Source of the DNA: Eurosta solidaginis
Lineage: Eukaryota; Arthropoda; Insecta; Diptera; Tephritidae
Length of the DNA stretch: 64,000 nt
Assembly (NCBI RefSeq): GCF_040869045.1
Contig: NC_090319.1
Location: 340,360,302 to 340,424,301 of the forward strand
Reading direction: 5' to 3'
The notes under the pieces were generated by a model that saw only the letters and a list, made by a program, of their open reading frames with translations, had not been told where the DNA came from and did no database searches. Numbering within the stretch: position 1 is the first letter of the stretch; each line of letters starts with the position of its first letter. Shown in pieces: positions 1-11,244 of the stretch. The position numbers were made by a program, and so were the translations under genes.

Positions 1-72
1 CTCTATCAAGACTACCATTTCGAAAACGCCGTATCTCAGAAAACCTATGAATTACGCCCAATTTCACAATTT

Positions 73-251
73 GTTTCGAAAGCGCCCTATCTTAGAACTC
101 AGTTGAAGAATGCCATATCTCAGATATTGTTCAAAAATGCACTAACTGGACTCAAACTCAATACATTTTGACATAAGCTGGGGTGTTTATGAAAAAGGTT
201 CTCGGATAGGGCATTCTTCAACTGAATTCTGAAATAGGGCGTTTTTGAAAC
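73..251. repeat. Inverted repeat with 42 bp arms
   Basis: Two arms of about 42 bp (73-114 and 209-251) are imperfect reverse complements around a 95 bp spacer. Both carry CGCCCTAT and CAGTTGAAGAATGCC or their complements. This is the form of a small MITE or foldback element. No target duplication was identified. Confidence 0.65.
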
Positions 252-941
252 GGCAGCCGAGGTAGGGTGATAATTCACTCAGCGGTCGATGTGTTGCCGA
301 TATTTCGTTGTTTCTAAATTGTTAGTTTTCATGACTCTGTATTAAAGTGGATTGTTCAGGGTGAGTCTATGTTAGATACAAAAATATTCAGTATTCTGGA
401 ATGTAGAGCTGTGTGAAAACGCTTTCGGAAGAAAAATTTTTTTTTTTTTTACTGAAACGGTTTAATGAATGCTCATACATAGGTCAAGCGACTTTGTTGC
501 TAATACCAGTTAAAACCAAATACATTACGAGTGCGTCGCTCAAATGGCTTAGGCAATGGCAGCGTTGACGATTAATACAGGGTGCGTAGTATTTGATAGT
601 GTTGGTCATAGGGGTAGGGATAAGAATTCTCCAAAATATGATTTCAGAGGTTCACCTACTTCGTGAATCGATTATATCGCCTTTTGTATAGATAAGCTTA
701 CTTTTTCAGAGATGATTGCTTATCGAAACTTTTGAGCCAGTTGTTGTTGCACAAACCCACAGACGAAATGTGATCCAAAACCTCTAATGCAAGTTCAAGG
801 AAACTGACAGCTTACAAAGGGTGGGCCATAGGAAGTCTGCTGGTTGATGAATTGGTTTCATAGAACAATTGAAAAAATTGAAGAACGTACATCAAATTTG
901 CTGAGGTTCATTCTGGATAAGCGAGATTAAGACCTGTTATA
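252..941. other. Intronic stretch with no recognised feature
   Basis: AT-rich DNA with no coding similarity, tRNA-like structure or repeat boundary that I could recognise. It lies downstream of exon I in the dynein gene's intron. Confidence 0.5.
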
Positions 942-945
942 ATAT

Positions 946-1518
946 TGTAACAAATTTTGTGCAATTCTGCTTATTTGCAACTTTCTACTAACGTTCGAAT
1001 CACTAAACTGTTGAATAAATAACTCCACTATTCAATAATGCAAAATGGCCTTTATTAAGGTACTTCACAATAACACTTATACTTCGCAACTGATAGCTTC
1101 CTTAAATCAAACAGATTGTCGTGCCTCCACTGTTGCTGCTTTTATACTATGCAGTTTCCTCGTTGACATATTTCTAGGCGCTTCTATTTCCAGAACTTAC
1201 TAGTTAGTTATCAGCTATACAATTACTCAGCTGTAACTACAGGTGCACGATTTTATAGCTTCCCTCATAGCCCATGCGCTTGTATTTGTGAGTGATACTT
1301 GCATAATTATTGCATACTTTCGGGAGTATCTCAGATATATGCATGTGGTTGTGCGTTGCTTCTCCGCTGCGTGAACGTACATACATATGTGTAGATATAA
1401 TGATCGATTCGTTTATGTAGATACAAGTGAATATCTGCTTTATTATTGTTGTGACTTCATTTACTTAGCATCAGACTAGTGATGTGAGTATCACTTAGTG
1501 TCACTAATATTCGTCACA
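946..1518 (-). mobile_element. Solo LTR, 573 bp, with 4 bp target duplication
   Basis: Read on the minus strand it starts TGTGACGAATATT and ends TTTGTTACA, a TG...CA LTR. It is flanked by ATAT on both sides (942-945 and 1519-1522). Much of it matches the LTR of the broken element at 30.6-31.1 kb in the opposite orientation, including the stretch with CGATCATTATATCTACAC and the TATTCAATA...GAGTTATTTATTCAACAG end. No internal region is attached, so it probably arose by LTR-LTR recombination. Confidence 0.85.
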
Positions 1519-1522
1519 ATAT

Positions 1523-2210
1523 AAAGAACGAAGTGGAACCGCATGAATGCCTATCTACGTGTATCAGCGTTCTCTACTGCTGTACGTGGATATATGACTC
1601 TAATTAAGCCGTTTTTCGGGCAGAAGCTGACAAAGGAGCTTCCCGACTATGTATAGCTGGAGTTGAGGTTTAGCTGATGCCTCTTCGCATTTAATAAATG
1701 CGATGAACGGTTATACATAAGGTAATAAATCTATTGTTTTCTTTTGCACCCTGTACATACGTAGTTAATAAAGTCCTTCAACTAAACAAATCCATCGATG
1801 TTGGTCATATTCAAAGCCATTTGCATGCTACTCAATGAATATTGGTCTAGCTATATATGTATGCGTGTAAAAGGCTACCTTTATTCGCACCCAATTTACC
1901 AAACGCCTCCGACTCCTAAAGAAATTTCATAATGCCTTACGTCTGCTATGGATTACCACTAGTCATTTAGTAAGCCCGGACCACATCAAGGACTTATTTA
2001 CGAACTGTAAAAAAAATGCGATCAATGGTAAGTATGTAGAAGGGGCTGCCACCAAACGGCGTCACACTTTAGTCAAGTGAATAACTCTAGTTTTTATCTT
2101 ATCACCTAGAAGGATAAATGGGGTTATAATATCTTTCCCGAGACTATGAATATCGATAAAACTCCATAGAACCTTCGTGGAGTGTCTTCGGCGCTACAGA
2201 ACGAAAAAAA
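1523..2210. other. Intronic stretch, no gene recognised
   Basis: No coding region seen. Around 2141-2200 a short piece (ATCGATAAAACTCC and following bases) resembles the interspersed repeat at 16.9-17.3 kb and 47.2-47.5 kb. Confidence 0.4.
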
Positions 2211-2250
2211 CAAGTAAGGAATGTTAAGTTCAGGTGTAACCGAACATTAC

Positions 2251-5172
2251 ATACTCAGTTGAGAGCTATGGTGACAACATAAGGGAAAATAACCAAGTAG
2301 GAAAATGAACCGAGAGAAACCCTGGAATGTGTTTGTATGACATGTGTATCAAACGAAAGGCATTAAAGAGTATTTTATGAGGGAGTGGGCCATAGTTCTA
2401 TAGGTGGACGCCATTTAGGGATATAGCCATAAAGGTGGATCAGGGTTGACTCTAGAATGCCTTTGTACGATATGGGTATCAAATGAAAGGTGTTAATGAG
2501 TATTTTAAAAGGGAGTGGGCCTTAGTTCTATAGGTGGACGCCGTTTCGAGATATCGCCATAAAGGTGGGCCAGGGGTGACTCTAGAATTCGTTTGTGCAA
2601 TATGGGTATCAAACGAAAGGAGTTAATGAGTATTTTAAGAGGGAGTGGGCCTTAGTTCTATAGGTGGACGCATTTTCGAGGTATCGCAATAAAGGTGGAC
2701 CAGGGGTGACTCTAGACTTTGTTTGTACGATATGGGTATCAAATGAAAGGTGTTAATGAGTATTTTTAAAAGGGAGTGGGAATTCGTTTTATAGATGTTC
2801 GCCTTTTCGAGATATCGCCATAAAGGTGGACCAGAGGTGACTTTAGAATTTGTTTGTATGATATGGGTATCAAATGAAAGGTGTCAATGATTATTTTAAA
2901 AGGGCGTGGGCTTAATTCTATAGGTGGACCCCTTTTCGAGATATCGCCATAAAGGTGGACCAGGGGTGACTCTAGACTTTGTTTGTACGATATGGGTATC
3001 AAATGAAAGGTGTTAATGAGTATTTTTAAAAGGGAGTGGGCCTTCGTTTTATAGGTGTTCGCCTTTTCGAGATATCGCTATAAAGGTGGACCAGGGGTGA
3101 TTTTAGAATTTGTTTGTATGACATGGGTATCAAATGAAAGGTGTCAATGATTATTTTAAAAGGGCGTGGGGCTTAGTTCTATAGGTGGACCCCTTTTCGA
3201 GATATCGCCATAAAGGTGGACCAGGGGTGACTCTAGAATTCGTTTGTGCAATATGGGTATCAAACGAAAGGAGTTAATGAGTATTTTAAGAGGGAGTGGG
3301 CCTTAGTTCTATAGGTGGACGCCTTTTCGAGATATCGCCATAAAGATGGACCAAGTGTGACTCTAGAATGCGTTTGTACGATATGGGTATCAAATGAAAG
3401 GTGTTAATGAGTATTTTAAAAGGGAGTAATCCTTAGTTCCATAGGTGGACGCCGTTTCGAGATATCGCCATAACGGTGGGCCAGGGGTGACTCTAGAATT
3501 CGTTTGTGCAATATGGGTATCAAACGAAAGGAGTTAATGAGTATTTTAAGAGGGAGTGGGCCTTTCTGGACCAGGGGTAACTCTAGACTTTGTTTGTACG
3601 ATATGGGTATCAAATGAAAGGTGTTAATAAGTATTTTTAAAAGGGAGTGGGCCTTCGTTCTATAGGTGTTCGCCTTTTCGAAATATCGCCATAAAGGTGG
3701 ACCAGGGGTGACTCTAGAATGAGTTTGTACGATATGGGTATCAAATTAAAGGTATTAATGAGAGTTTTAAAAGGGAGTGGTGGTAGTTGTATATGTGAAG
3801 GCGTTTTCCAGATATCGGCCAAAATGTGGACCAGGGTGACCCAGAACATCATCTGTTGGATACCGCTAATTTATTTATATATGTAATACCTGCCAAGATT
3901 TTAAGGGTTTTTTATTTCGCCCTGCAGAACTTTTTCATTTTCTTCTACTTAATATGGTAGGTGTCACAACCATTTTATAAAGTTTTTTCTAAAGTTATAT
4001 TTCGCGTCAATAAAACAATCCAATTACCTTACCATATTTCATCCCTTTTTTCGTATTTGGTATAGAATTACGAAATTTTTTTCATTTTTCGTAATTTTCG
4101 ATATCTAAAAAGTGGGCGTGGTCATAGTCGGATTTCGTTCATTTTTCAAACCAAGATAAAGTGAGTTCAGATAAGTACGTGAACTGAGTTTAGTAAAGAT
4201 ATATCGATTTTTGCTCAAGTTATCGTGTTAACGGCCATGCGGAAGGACAGACGGACGACTGTGTATAAAAACTGGGCGTGACATCAACCGATTTTGCCCA
4301 TTTTCACAGAAAACAGTTAACGCCATAAAATCTATGCCCCTACCAAATTTCAAAAGGATTGGTTAATTTTTGTTCGACTTATGGCGTTAAAAGTATCCTA
4401 GACAAATTAAATGAAAAAGGGCGGAGCCACGCCCATTTTGAAATTTTATTTTATTTTTGTATTTTGTTGCACCATGTCATTACTGGAGTTGAATGTTGAC
4501 ATAATTTACTTATATACTGTAAAGATATTAAATTTTTTGTTAAAATTTTACTTTAAAAAAAATTTTTTTTTAAAAGTGGGCGTGGTCCTTCTCCGATTTT
4601 GCAAATTTTTATTAGGCGTACATATAGTAATAGGAGTAACGTCCCTGCCAAATTTCATCATGATATCTTCAACGAATGCCAAATTACAGCTTGCAAAATT
4701 TTTAAATTATCTTCTTTTAAAAGTGGGAGGTGCCACGCCCGTTGTCCAAAATTTTACCAATTTTCTATTCTGCGTTATAAGTGCAACTTATCTACCAAGT
4801 TTCGTCGCTTTATCTGTCTTTGGTAATGAATTATCGCACTTTTTCTGTTTTACGAAATTTTCGATATCGAAAAAGTGGGCGTGGTTATAGTCCGATATCG
4901 TTCATTTTAAATAGCGATCTGAGATGAGTGCTCAGGAACCTACGTACCAAATTTCATCAAGATACCTCAAAATTTACTCAAGTTATCGTGTTAACGGACG
5001 GACGGACGGACGGACGGACGGACGGACGGACATGGCTCAATCAAATTTTTTTTCGATCCTGATTATTTTGATATATGGAAGTCTATATCTATCTCGATTC
5101 CTTTATATATGTACAACCAACCGTTATCCAATCAAACTTAATATACTCTGTGAGCTCTGCTCAACTGAGTAT
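2251..5172 (+). mobile_element. Family A foldback-like repeat, full-length copy
   Basis: The element begins ATACTCAGTTGAG and ends CTCAACTGAGTAT, a perfect 13 bp terminal inverted repeat. Inside are the 130 bp tandem array, then a body with repeated phrases such as GTGGGCGTGGTC and TTTCGATATCGAAAA, and a GGAC microsatellite near 4995-5030. Open frames in it (for example 4411-4890) look accidental: AT-rich, no motif. Related copies lie at 18.4-18.9, 37.5-38.1, 43.1-43.6 and 47.7-49.4 kb. No transposase was seen, so it would be non-autonomous. Class is unknown. Confidence 0.75.
2330..3860 (+). repeat. 130 bp tandem array, about 11 units
   Basis: The marker TCTAGA(A/C)TT recurs at about 2451, 2581, 2711, 2842, 2971, 3102, 3232, 3362, 3492, 3582 and 3713, a spacing of 129-131 bp. 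One unit (3492-3582) has lost 40 bp. Each unit contains ATATGGGTATCAAA, AAAGGGAGTGGGCC, ATAGGTGGACGCC and GAGATATCGCC. The divergence between units shows the array is old. A shorter array of the same unit is in the 47.7 kb copy. Confidence 0.9.
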
Positions 5173-5344
5173 AAAAATATGGAAAGGCTCCGGCTCATGG
5201 CGCATATCGTGCAGTCATACACGTAAGTAACAAAAGTAGCTACTTCTAGTGGTGAAGGAAGCTTCGATATACGTATTACTGCAGATCAATTAAAAAACTC
5301 GAGGTCTATTTTTAAAAAGTGAAAGCGCAACGGAGGGGGTGCTG

Positions 5345-5600
5345 AAAAAAACAAAAAATAATGGGCGCGTTTTATCTCCGAGGAAATCTAGGTCGAAGAT
5401 CTCTTCCAATTTGAGCCGCGTTCATTTTAAATTTTTCCTACAGGTGGGGCGAGACCTACATGTTTTTTTCGGACTCCGAATGGAAGCTTGAAGGTAGGCG
5501 AATTTTCTCTCAAAAGCTTTTATTGGCATAAATACAATCGGGAAACATTCATTGCCGGGGGGCGAGCGCCACTTACAGAAATTGTGTATACATTTCATTA
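5345..5600 (-). mobile_element. SINE body fragment
   Basis: This diverged piece shares ATCTCCGAGG, CTCTTCCAATTTG, TTTTTCCTACA, CGGACTCCGAA and TTGGCATAAATACAATCGG with repeats at 35.4-35.6, 49.4-49.6 and 60.97-61.2 kb. In the 49.4 kb copy the same body is joined to a tRNA-like head on the minus strand, which gives the orientation. The head is missing here. Confidence 0.6.
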
Positions 5601-5756
5601 AATTGAAATGGTATATTAAGTCTGTCAAGACGCTTGAAAATGTAAGTCCTTAAAGAAGCAGAGATGGCTGCGACTCTGGTCGCCCAAATAGCTATTTGAA
5701 GCCGTTCTGATGCCATATAACTCGTCTAAAACCTACGGAATGTTACGGTCAATGTA

Positions 5757-6230
5757 TTACAACCTGCCAGAGTTGTTGATAAAATTAAGAATATTCGGGA
5801 TTGCTATCACAGCCATCAACCTTAGTCGGGCTCTAGCTAGAGCTGGACATTTACACATAAAGTTTTCAACTGTCTCCTTGGAATTTGGGTCTTTGCAGCT
5901 TCTGCAGTAGTCGTTATACGGAATGCCCATCTTTTCCGCATGCGTACCTACTGCCCAATGACCGGTACAGACTGCTATCAGTTTGCGTGTGTTGGCCCTG
6001 GATTTGTTTAGAAGACTTCTCGTCCTCCTTCCATCACAGTTTGGCCAAATGGATTTTGATATTGCACAGGGGGTGATGCTATTCCACTTTGTTTGTGCTT
6101 TCTTCAAGTAGAAGCTTTGGATATTCCCCTTGGCTACTGCTAAAAGTATGGCTACTTCGACACTGGTTATTTCTTCGCTCATCTCCGATGAGCCCCTGCG
6201 TGCCAGCTCGTTGGCCTTCTCGTTACCCAC
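5757..6230 (-). pseudogene. Non-LTR element: C-terminal region after RNase H
   Basis: An open stretch starting GNEKANELARRGSSEM, the end of RNase H, followed by a region with LIAVCTGHWAVGTHAEKMG and a cysteine-rich CRSC...ENFMCKCPAL motif. This H/C-rich tail is typical of the C-terminus of RNase H-bearing insect non-LTR elements. It matches similar but more decayed tails at 61.9-62.2 kb and 57.7-57.9 kb. Confidence 0.82.
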
Positions 6231-6266
6231 TATCCCCCTATGACCCGGGACACAGATAACGCATAG

Positions 6267-6868
6267 TTATAGATTGGTGGATAACTGGGATATGAGTCGC
6301 TTACAAGCCCACACTAATTTTGAGTTAATGTGTGGCGAGGAAAGCGCTTTTATCGCTGCTTGGCTATCCGATAGGATGCAAACTTCACCAGCTACATTCA
6401 AACCCTCCAGTGATTTGCAGGCTAGCCAAATCGCGAAGATTTCTGCTTGAAACACGCTGCAGTGCGATGGCAGTCTGAATGACGCAGCAAATCTAGGGAC
6501 TCAGAGTAGACTCCGGCCCCCACTCCCGATTCCATCTTAGCGCCGTCAGTGTAGATTTGGATGTCGTCGACCCTTATTCCCGGGTTTCTCCTCCACTCGT
6601 TCCTGCTTTGAATGGCGGTATTACAACCGTACTCAAACTTCAGTTTGCGAGGGTAGTAATATGTCGCGGTACTACATGTACCATCCGGAAGTTTATTTAG
6701 GATACTACTATGCCCTTGCTGAGTATCCTTCCAACACCCAAACTCTATGAGTCTCAGTGCGGTTTGTGACGATGTACAAAGTGTATGCAAGTAGGTCGGA
6801 AGCTGGTGCAAAATGGGGTCTAAAACAACTGTGGGGCAAGTGCGTCCGGCCCCTATGGCCCAACACAC
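6267..6868 (-). pseudogene. Non-LTR element: RNase H domain
   Basis: RNase H catalytic blocks are spread over two frames: IYTDGAKMESGVGAGVY (first Asp), then FQAEIFAIWLACKSL (Glu) and ILSDSQAAIKAL (second Asp). The overlap between the frames at about 6422-6455 marks a frameshift. The last RNase H block, GHRGIVGNEKANELA, lies further on near 6200-6260, interrupted by a stop. Confidence 0.85.
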
Positions 6869-7593
6869 GCAGTGCGCTGGACTTTTTGCAGGTTGGTGAG
6901 ATTGTAGCTCTTACTTAGAGCTTCCCACCAGACTATGGAACCATAGGTAAGCACCGGTCGCACCACCGCCTCGTACATCCAAAGTACCATGCTTGACCCG
7001 AGTCCCCGTTTCCCCATTGATTTGCAGGCATAGAAGGCGATGCAGGCCTTCCGTACCCGCTCTTCGATGCATACTTTCCAATTCAACTTGCAGTCAATTG
7101 TTAGTCCCAGATACTTGGTACTCGATGACAGGGTTAGTTGCTGGCCATTTAAGAATGGTAGTCCGAAGGCAGGTTGTTTGTACGTGAAGAGAAGCAGGTC
7201 CGCCTTGTCGGGATTTAACCTAAGGCAACATCCCTGTGCACACCTGCTGAGTTTAGCCAAAGCCCTTTCCATGATTTCGCTCATTACGGAGGGAAAAGGA
7301 CCAGAGACCAAGATCGCCACGTCGTCGGCATACGCCACGATCTTAACCCCCCCTGCGTTAAGTTTCCTTTGGATTTCATTTATGGTGATCAACCAAAGCA
7401 AAGGTGAAAGCACCCCACCCTGTGGTGTGCCTCTGCATACCTGCTTGCCAACACTAGCTCCGCCTAGCTCTGCTGTTATTTCGTGGTTGCGAAGCAGGGT
7501 TGAAATCCAAAGCCGTAGTGGTTCTTCAACCCCTGCCCTACCGAGGGCAGCCTCCATCGCTTCAGCTCTTACATTGTTAAACGCACCTTCCAC
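6853..7593 (-). pseudogene. Non-LTR element: reverse transcriptase core
   Basis: The largest open piece of the element, 246 residues. It starts in the palm block EGAFNNVRAEAM (the FDIEGAFNN motif), has CRGTPQGGVLSPLLW (block with PQG) and AYADDVAILVSG, whose YADD is the catalytic site, then LNPDKADLLLF and KYLGLTIDCKLNW of the thumb. Polymerase residues look intact but the domain is cut off from its neighbours by frameshifts, with a break at both ends. It would copy the element RNA at a nicked target if the element were whole. Confidence 0.88.
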
Positions 7594-7748
7594 ATCAACA
7601 AACGCAGCCAGAGTGAACTGCTTGAGATGAAGGGACTTCGAACTACCTCATGTAGCGCGGTTTCTGTGGATTTCCCTCTCAGGTACGCGTGCTGTACAGT
7701 GGAAAGTGGAGCCTCACCTATGTATATCTAGTGGCCTTTCGAATGTTT

Positions 7749-8295
7749 TCAGAACAAAGGACGGGAGTCCGGCCGAAAGTCTTTGAGGCATCTGCCGGCC
7801 TTAGGGATAAAAACCTCCCTTGTTTTCGTCCACGAGACCGGAATGTGTTTGAGACGAATGGATGCCTCGACGATCTCCTTTAGTTCCTTAGCCAAATATT
7901 TCTGAGTCTTCTGCAGCATAATATGTAGAATACCATCCACGCCCGGTGATTTATATGGAGAGAAGCTATCTATTGCCCAGGCAATTTTCTTCTCCGCTAA
8001 AAGGTTGTATATGAGGCCAACAGGTACTTCCTGCTGTGCCGTCTTTGTATCGCGTACCCTCCCCCGATCCTGCCCATTTGACATCGGCGCGCTTGACAAA
8101 TGTCTTGTTTGAATGACTCTTGGCAAGAATCTTTCCCAGCCTAGCTGAGTCCTTCGTTGACTCAATCGACTCGCAGTGTTCTCGCCAGTCAGACTCTGAC
8201 TTCTGAATTTCACCTCGTATAACAGCTGTTATACTAAATTTCTCAAAAAAAGAATTCAGCCCTTCAAATAAGGGAAAAGAGTGGACCACGAACAC
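7749..8295 (-). pseudogene. Non-LTR element: linker and N-terminal reverse transcriptase
   Basis: Two overlapping frames are used: one upstream (to about 7966) carries a linker sequence with SESDWREHCESIE, the other carries AEKKIAWAIDSFSPYKSPGVDGI, the first conserved block of non-LTR reverse transcriptases, and RPDSRPLF, a decayed form of the FRPISL block. The need for two frames shows at least one frameshift near 8000-8100. It would precede the RT core in the same element. Confidence 0.8.
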
Positions 8296-8320
8296 ATTTG
8301 TACTTTTTCAATTTGCTGAA

Positions 8321-9340
8321 CGCGTTAACAAAAAAAAAAAAAAAATAAAATTTCGAAATGAAGAATTTCCAACTTCGAAAGCCGATATCTATTTTTTGGA
8401 GGCTAACTTCGAAAAACGGAGATAGTACTTTTTTACTTAAGCCTCAATCTCTACAAAAAAAAGGTTTTGTCCAATGCCCAGAAAAAAAGTTGATTTTTTC
8501 GCATAGTGTTGTTATTTTAAATACGAAACAACAAGTTTGACTCACTTACTTACTTCGACTTCCCCCATTTATGATATTTGGCATATCTTTATTAACTTTT
8601 CAATGCAAACCCTAATAATAATTTTCCCTCCAAAAATATCATGAGTTTCAGGTCTAAGTATAATAAGAATCAGGTAAAATGACAGATGCAATAAATATTG
8701 AAAGTACTATAACTTCTTTGTTTATTATTTTAGTAATATGGTTTAAAAGCAACATTTTCTTGAATTTTTAAGTACTTTTGTTTGATAACGAAAAAAGGAT
8801 ACTTTAGGGGGGGGGGGGGGGGGGGGGGGGGTACAACTTTGTTAGCTGACCTAATTATGTGAAAACGACTTCATAGCTTACAGGGACGGAAATGGGAAGT
8901 CAAGGCCAAAATAATGACATATCAATTTTAAAAATCGGACGTCAAATAACCAAGTTACAACGAAAAAACCTTTTCGGCTGTATTTCGAAGGATCAAAAAA
9001 ACATTTTTTTTCCGAAACCCTCTCAACATTATCTTTAAATTTCGGGGCGGACATTAGCAACTTTTTTTTTCGACCCAGTCTACTATAAAATCGCTTTTTC
9101 AGAAAAGAGGTTTTTTGTCATATCCTCCTCAATTTGTTAGATAGAAGCTTCAAATATCACAAAATGCTTACGTATGCGTTAAATATTGTTCAGATAAAGT
9201 TTCGCGTGACAATTACCGATCTATATCTTATTTATTTCATGTTTATCGAAAATTTCGCTAATGTACCTCCCTTTCTCTAAATATTACATATCTTATACAG
9301 CCGAATGTTACGATATAACGAATGGAATGGAATTATTGCT
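8321..9340. other. Intronic stretch with a 25-base G run
   Basis: No gene or known repeat recognised. It starts with a 15-base A run after the truncated end of the non-LTR element and includes an uninterrupted run of 25 G at 8807-8831. Similar homopolymer tracts lie in the arms of the MITE at 10.2-10.9 kb. Confidence 0.5.
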
Positions 9341-9455
9341 CAGCCCCATGAAAGGTATGAAGTCCTAGGCACAGCGGAAGACAGTCACGCTTTTACTTGT
9401 TTCTAATTGAAAAAAGTTTTTTCTATGGAGCATGCTACCCCACACTACGGCGGCC
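9341..9455. repeat. Family B end fragment plus SINE head remnant
   Basis: CATGAAAGGTATGAAGTCC and the following GCACAGCGGAAGACAGTC match the ends of family B repeats at 38.1 and 55.5 kb. Directly after it, GCTACCCCACACTACGGCGGCC resembles the tRNA-like head of the SINE at 49.6 kb on the minus strand. Confidence 0.55.
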
Positions 9456-9850
9456 GTTCGGAAAGTAGCACTTAACAAGAGGCTAATATATGTACATAAT
9501 AAATGCCCTATTTGTCCCTTTTACCACAAAATGTTCCTCGGAAAGTAGAGAATCTGCAGAAAATGTACATGGTGATCGTGGAGCACACAACTTGTAAAAT
9601 TTTAGAATGGGAAAAACTTTCCAATCTAGAATCAGCCCTCCACAAAAGACCCAGAAGTAGTTTAAGCACGCAATGCGTTCCTCTGAGGCCTTATCTAACA
9701 TCATCGAAAATTAATGAATTTGGTTTAAGATAGAAAAATGAACTCGTTTGCCATCGTTTGGAAGTGTCCCCTATCTTATGGCAAATTGGGTTGCAGTATT
9801 TTTGTGTTCATATGCTGTGTGTGTATGATGCACTTAAACTTTTTACTCAC

Positions 9851-9943
9851 ATTTGTATCTGCATTTAGATTACGTAAGTATTGTGAAATCATAGCAGTTT
9901 TTGATGTTCCTGCTTCGCCTACCAGCAGCACCGGCCGTTTAAT
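9851..9943 (-). CDS. DNAH10: Dynein heavy chain exon I: AAA3 P-loop
   Basis: A 31-codon exon, phase 0, encoding IKRPVLLVGEAGTSKTAMI and SQYLRNLNADTN, then donor GTGAGT. GEAGTSKT is the AAA3 Walker A motif; the GxxGTSKT form is the main reason for naming DNAH10. The acceptor is ATCGATAG: the AG directly precedes ATT, and the TAG is an in-frame stop if read through, which fixes the exon start. The polypyrimidine tract is weak. The next exon (expected to contain an NFSSRT-like motif) was not found between position 1 and 9850, so that intron is at least 9.8 kb. Confidence 0.9.
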
Positions 9944-10241
9944 CTATCGATGGCGATGATGACAGTACATAACAACAACATAGGTCAGTTGAGCAGCAAG
10001 AGTTGGTATTCATGCAAAGAAATAAGCAAATATTAATAAATTCTCTATGGGATTTGAAAGGATTGATGTTCATTGAACCGGTGTGATCGGCTCACAGGAA
10101 GCCAAAAGAAATATTTCCTGTATAGACAGTGATTATATGTAGGTAGGTAAAATATAGAAAATGTAATTAAAATAAGTATTTGTATATATATATACAAATA
10201 AAAGACAATTTAAACCAATTTAACTGAGCATATATGTATGT

Positions 10242-10904
10242 TAGGCCGGGTTGATTTGTGGGGAGGCAAAAAATCGCCCATTGCTCTGTGAAAATCATAT
10301 TCTAGGGATCAAAAGAAAAAAGAAACTTTGCCGAAGGAACCATACCTCTAAAATGAATTCTGATGTCCCCCCCCCCCCCCCCCCCCCCCCTTTGGGTCGT
10401 AGCGCAAATTTTGAAAAATACCACTTTGAAATGCCTATGTTTTTTCTTTTTGGAGTTTATTTTTCTCTTTAGAAATTTATTTAGTCAGAACATATGTAAA
10501 TGAAAAAATGAATTTAACTTAGTAATAGAAAAGAAATTAAAAAAAAAAATTTCAGAAATTAGCGTTTTTACAACCCCCTTTTAAAACCAAGGCATCAGTG
10601 TGATGCATTTGCATGTCGTAAACATAACTGTGTGGGTTTTTTTATTCAACCGTTTTAAAAAATGAAGGTATCGCTGTGACACAATTGCAGATCGTAAAAT
10701 TGCTTGTGTTGTCTTTATTAAGCCACCACAAGACACAGCAGGTAGAATTGAAATTGCCCCTACCCAAAAGTTCGACCCAAAAGGGGGGGGGGGGACATCA
10801 GAATTCGTTTTAGAGGTATGGTTCCTTTGGCAAAGTTTCTTATTTTGATCCCTAGAATACGATTTTCACAGAGCAATGAGCGATTTTTAAATCGACCCGC
10901 CCTA
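10242..10904. mobile_element. 663 bp hAT-type MITE with long inverted arms
   Basis: The ends are TAGGCCGGGTTGATTT and, in reverse complement, TAGGGCGGGTCGATTT. The flanks carry a perfect 8 bp duplication, ATGTATGT (10234-10241 and 10905-10912), as expected for hAT transposition. The arms stay complementary for about 150 bp and include a 24-base C run (10367-10390) facing a 12-base G run (10783-10794). No transposase is present. It fills most of the 992 bp intron between exons H and I. Part of its interior and right end recurs at 49.15-49.35 kb. Confidence 0.88.
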
Positions 10905-10935
10905 ATGTATGTACATATTTTCATAGGAATATTAC

Positions 10936-11244
10936 CTCACTCATCATTCCCAATGTTCGATTCGTGCGTGTACTGTCAACGGTTGGCACAAGGATTTCGC
11001 TAAACTTCATTTCTGGATCATGTACATACTCGGGCACCACCCATTCCCAGGCGATCCAACATGCTCTATCACGACTATAGAAATAGTCATAGAGCGTGGG
11101 TTTACTATTGGGTAGTTGCCCTCCCATTGCTGGTGTTTCCGGTGAGTCTGTAACGGCTGGAAAGCCAGCGATACGTTTCATAAATTCATCATAAATTGGT
11201 TTGTCACGTTCGATGAGTGTTGCACCCAAAGAGTTGTAGACGCA
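10936..11244 (-). CDS. DNAH10: Dynein heavy chain exon H: linker into AAA3
   Basis: The longest exon here, 103 codons, phase 0, with acceptor ATGACCAG and donor GTAAT. It runs from CVYNSLGATLIERDKPIYDEF through PTLYDYFYSRD, AWEWVVPEYVHDPEMKFSEI to LVPTVDSTRTNRTLGMMSE. The LYD-F and VPTVD-TR patterns mark the approach to AAA3. The adjacent intron of 992 bp is two-thirds made of a single MITE. The protein joins the P-loop exon with the same residue spacing as other heavy chains. Confidence 0.93.

Larger units (their letters stand above)
5657..8320 (-). mobile_element. 5'-truncated non-LTR retrotransposon with RNase H (LOA/R1/I-like)
   Basis: On the minus strand the order is linker, reverse transcriptase, RNase H and a C-terminal cysteine region. 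The endonuclease end is missing, so the element is 5' truncated near 8320. Frames change several times, so it is dead. The presence of RNase H with the AYADDVAILVSG-type catalytic box points to the LOA, R1 or I clades. The pieces are given as separate pseudogene entries. Confidence 0.85.

Noticed and set aside
2766..3852. Several minus-strand open frames with repeated PISYKQ and VHLYGDISKR words
   Set aside because: They are translations of the 130 bp tandem array; frames change between units and no domain is seen.
2330..3860. CRISPR-like regular repeats
   Set aside because: Whole 130 bp units follow each other without unique spacers, in a eukaryotic intron.
4411..4890. 159-codon plus-strand frame
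   Set aside because: Lies in the AT-rich body of the family A repeat, low-complexity F/L/K content, no motif; a related copy at 48.9 kb is truncated.
1..9850. The next dynein exon after the AAA3 P-loop (expected NFSSRT-like block)
   Set aside because: Minus strand was read for it and nothing fitting was found; it probably lies outside the window.
10251..10472. Frame with a proline run
   Set aside because: The prolines are the 24-base C run of the MITE arm.
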